A DNA stretch of 8,174 nt from Boseongicola sp. (GTDB lineage: Bacteria > Pseudomonadota > Alphaproteobacteria > Rhodobacterales > Rhodobacteraceae). This document shows positions 6,507-8,174 of this stretch, piece by piece (position 1 is the stretch's first letter; every line of letters begins with the position of its first letter). The position numbers and the translations under genes were made by a program. Below the pieces are notes generated by a model that did not search any database, was not told the DNA's origin, and worked only from the letters and a program-made list of their open reading frames with translations. The stretch lies in contig JABDPD010000104.1 of assembly GCA_013042895.1 (NCBI GenBank), positions 1 through 8,174 on the forward strand, given 5' to 3'.

Positions 6507-6541
6507 AAAAAAGGCCCTCGCAGCGCACTGCAAGGGCCCTT
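6507..6541 (-). terminator. intrinsic terminator behind the purine permease gene
   Basis: On the minus strand a 14-position stem is formed by 6541-6528 and 6523-6510 around the loop TGCG. It contains two G-T wobbles and a core of GGGCCCTTGCAG against CTGCGAGGGCC. Six T residues follow immediately (6512-6507). This is a textbook Rho-independent terminator, starting about 20 bases after the permease stop codon and 50 bases before the TSUP start. Confidence 0.9.
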
Positions 6542-6562
6542 CTCATATCCGATCATCGCGCT

Positions 6563-8005
6563 TTATGCGTGATCATCATCCGCCAGCGAGCCTTTTCCAT
6601 GCCCGGACATACCGCCGGACACTTCCTCGGTTGCCTCACCCGAAAGCTCCTCCGGCAACACCAGATTGAGCACAATCGCAATCAATGCCGCTGGCAGGAG
6701 ACCGCTGGTCATCAGAATGCGTAGCGTATCTGGCAGGTACTGAACCGCTTTCGGATCAAGCTGAAGACCCAGACCAACCGACAGAGCAATCGCGAAGATC
6801 ACCATGTTGCGGCGGTTCCAGTTGACGTCCGACAGCATCGAAACACCCGCAGCAACAACCATGCCGAACATCACGATCACACCTCCGCCGAGAACCTCAA
6901 TCGGAATGGTGCGAATAACCGCGCCCACCTTCGGGATCAGACCACAGACGATTAGGAAAATTGCACCGATTGTTACGACGTGGCGGCTCATCACACCGGT
7001 CATCGCGATCAGACCCACGTTCTGGCTGAACGAGGTGTTCGGGAAGCCGCCAAAGATACCAGCAACAGCCGAGCCGACACCATCAGCATATGTCGCGCCT
7101 TCAATCTCCTTATCCGTCGCTTCACGACCCGCACCACCTTTCGTGATACCGGAGACGTCACCGACCGTTTCAACAGCCGACACAAACGCCATCAGACAGA
7201 AGCCGATGATTGCGGCAAAGCTGAACTCGAACCCATATGCGAAAGGCGTTGGCAGAGCGAAAGGTGCCGCACGGCCCCAGCTTGTGCCGATGCCCTCGAA
7301 GGTCACCATGCCGACCATCAGCGCATAGAGGTAACCTACAAGAATACCGATCACGACTGCTGAAACCGACAGCATACCGCGCGCGAAGAACTTCAGCCCC
7401 AAAGTTACGAAGACCACGATCAGCGCCGCCGACCAATTAAGCAGACTGCCATACTCAGGCGAGTTGATCGCCGGAACACCGCCAGCCGCGTATTGGATGC
7501 CGACCTTAACCAGTGCCAGACCAATCATCGTCACGACCAGACCCGTCACAAGTGGCGGCAAAGCAAAACGGATACGACCGATCACTGAACCCAAGGCAGC
7601 GTGAAACAAGCCACCGATGAGGATGCCACCAAACAGTGCAGGCAACGCTTCAACGCCTTTGCCTGCAACGAGCGGGATCATAATCGGAATAAACGCAAAA
7701 CTCGTGCCCTGGACGATAGGCAAACGCGCGCCAACGGGACCAAAACCAATGGTCTGGAACAACGTCGCGATACCGGCAAACAGCATCGACATCTGAATGA
7801 GGTAGGTCATATCCGGGAAGCCCTGTGCGCCCGCATCTGACCCGAAACCAAAGCCCGCTGCGCCGGATATGATAATTGCAGGAGTCACGTTTGAGACGAA
7901 CATCGCCAAAACGTGCTGGATGCCCAGCGGAACAGCGCGATGAAGCGCCGGTGTATAATTCGGATCCCGGAGTTGTTCCGGGGTCCCGATGGATGCATCT
8001 GACAT
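6563..8005 (-). CDS. NCS2 family purine (xanthine/urate) permease
   Basis: An inner-membrane nucleobase:H+ symporter of the NCS2/NAT family, 480 residues, with about twelve to fourteen hydrophobic segments. Family landmarks are all present. They are the early GIQH motif in TM1 (28-31), the TM8 acidic residue E279 in SAVETVGD, D308 in ADG, and the NAT signature QNVGLIAMTG (328-337), which fits [QEP]NxGx4T[RKG]. The QN...TG form and the SAVETVGD segment are those of the xanthine/urate branch (XanQ, PbuX, PucJ/K-like) rather than uracil carriers, but xanthine and urate cannot be told apart here. The tail is acidic and ends LADDDHA. The ATG at 8005 follows a strong GGGAGG site (8020-8015), nine bases upstream. 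It lies 62 bases after the ureidoglycolate lyase stop, so the two are probably co-transcribed, and it ends at a strong terminator. Confidence 0.93.
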   Translation of the reverse strand: MSDASIGTPEQLRDPNYTPALHRAVPLGIQHVLAMFVSNVTPAIIISGAAGFGFGSDAGAQGFPDMTYLIQMSMLFAGIATLFQTIGFGPVGARLPIVQGTSFAFIPIMIPLVAGKGVEALPALFGGILIGGLFHAALGSVIGRIRFALPPLVTGLVVTMIGLALVKVGIQYAAGGVPAINSPEYGSLLNWSAALIVVFVTLGLKFFARGMLSVSAVVIGILVGYLYALMVGMVTFEGIGTSWGRAAPFALPTPFAYGFEFSFAAIIGFCLMAFVSAVETVGDVSGITKGGAGREATDKEIEGATYADGVGSAVAGIFGGFPNTSFSQNVGLIAMTGVMSRHVVTIGAIFLIVCGLIPKVGAVIRTIPIEVLGGGVIVMFGMVVAAGVSMLSDVNWNRRNMVIFAIALSVGLGLQLDPKAVQYLPDTLRILMTSGLLPAALIAIVLNLVLPEELSGEATEEVSGGMSGHGKGSLADDDHA

Positions 8006-8067
8006 GTGAGTGTCCCTCCCTAAGTGATGCCATTAGCCAGCTACCCGCTGACGCATTCTTGTTTTTC

Positions 8068-8174
8068 TTACGCCTCTATTAGGTAAGGCGTGTCGAACCA
8101 GTGTTCTTCCAGATTTTCGCCGCTCCCGATGCGGTCGACGACGGCGAAAAGACCGGGTTGGTGGAGCGGAGTGA
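8068..8174 (-). CDS. allA: C-terminal end of probable ureidoglycolate lyase, cut by window edge
   Basis: Only the last 35 codons are visible, read on the minus strand to a TAA at 8070-8068. The segment contains TPLHQPGLFAVVDRIGSG, followed by ENLEEHWFD and a PYLIEA terminus. This fits the end of AllA, where a WH-x-PL stretch is followed by an (F/L)xVxDR-x-G-x-G-x-N-x-EE motif. The enzyme splits (S)-ureidoglycolate into glyoxylate and urea, the step directly after the aminohydrolase encoded at 4872-5696. Identification rests on a short fragment plus the neighbouring ureide genes. The 5' part, which would confirm it, is outside the window. Confidence 0.68.
   Translation of the reverse strand, partial: TPLHQPGLFAVVDRIGSGENLEEHWFDTPYLIEA

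Noticed and set aside
6804..7328. Pro/Thr-rich open frame on the plus strand inside the purine permease gene
   Set aside because: It is antisense to a transporter with intact family motifs, and its composition is the expected mirror of codons for hydrophobic residues.
1..8174. tRNA, rRNA, insertion sequence ends or phage attachment sites
   Set aside because: No cloverleaf-like segment, transposase-like protein, terminal inverted repeats with target duplications or integrase was seen on either strand.

Overview
The window looks like chromosomal DNA from an alphaproteobacterium, most likely of the Rhodobacteraceae/Roseobacter group. This is inferred from the high-GC coding sequence with C-rich third positions, the similarity style of the proteins, and a purine/ureide degradation neighbourhood. 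No rRNA, tRNA, CRISPR array, insertion sequence or phage gene was seen.

Layout. (1) Positions 2-946 (+): the 3' part of a TetA-like major facilitator drug/H+ antiporter whose 5' end lies outside the window. (2) 1047-2126 (+): a zinc-dependent medium-chain alcohol dehydrogenase. (3) 2127-2383: a non-coding stretch with a GC-rich hairpin, four ACCGAC motifs spaced exactly 11 bp apart, and a probable terminator for the next gene. (4) 2384-2818 (-): a GNAT acetyltransferase. (5) 2858-4093 (+): a mandelate racemase/galactonate dehydratase-like member of the enolase superfamily, very probably started at a TTG codon. (6) 4090-4679 (-): two gene remnants joined head to tail. One is the first ~76 codons of a glycosyltransferase and the other is the last ~120 codons of a KpsT-type capsule-export ATPase. 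This looks like the scar of a deletion inside a polysaccharide locus. (7) 4872-5696 (+): (S)-ureidoglycine aminohydrolase. (8) 5710-6456 (-): a TauE/SafE (TSUP) membrane transporter. (9) 6563-8005 (-): an NCS2 purine permease with a strong intrinsic terminator behind it. (10) 8068-8174 (-): the C-terminal end of what appears to be ureidoglycolate lyase.

How the genes fit together. The right half (4872-8174) is a ureide module. The permease would import xanthine or urate, the aminohydrolase converts (S)-ureidoglycine to (S)-ureidoglycolate with release of ammonia, and the lyase splits ureidoglycolate into glyoxylate and urea. The TSUP protein sits inside this module with an unknown substrate. 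The left half carries general catabolic and resistance-type genes (efflux pump, alcohol dehydrogenase, acetyltransferase, sugar-acid-type dehydratase) whose substrates cannot be read from the sequence. The polysaccharide scar separates the two halves.

No clear new multi-gene system was found. The items most worth checking are the deletion scar, the helically phased ACCGAC repeats, the enolase-superfamily protein in which the usual first metal-ligand Asp appears to be Gly, and the TSUP transporter within a ureide locus.
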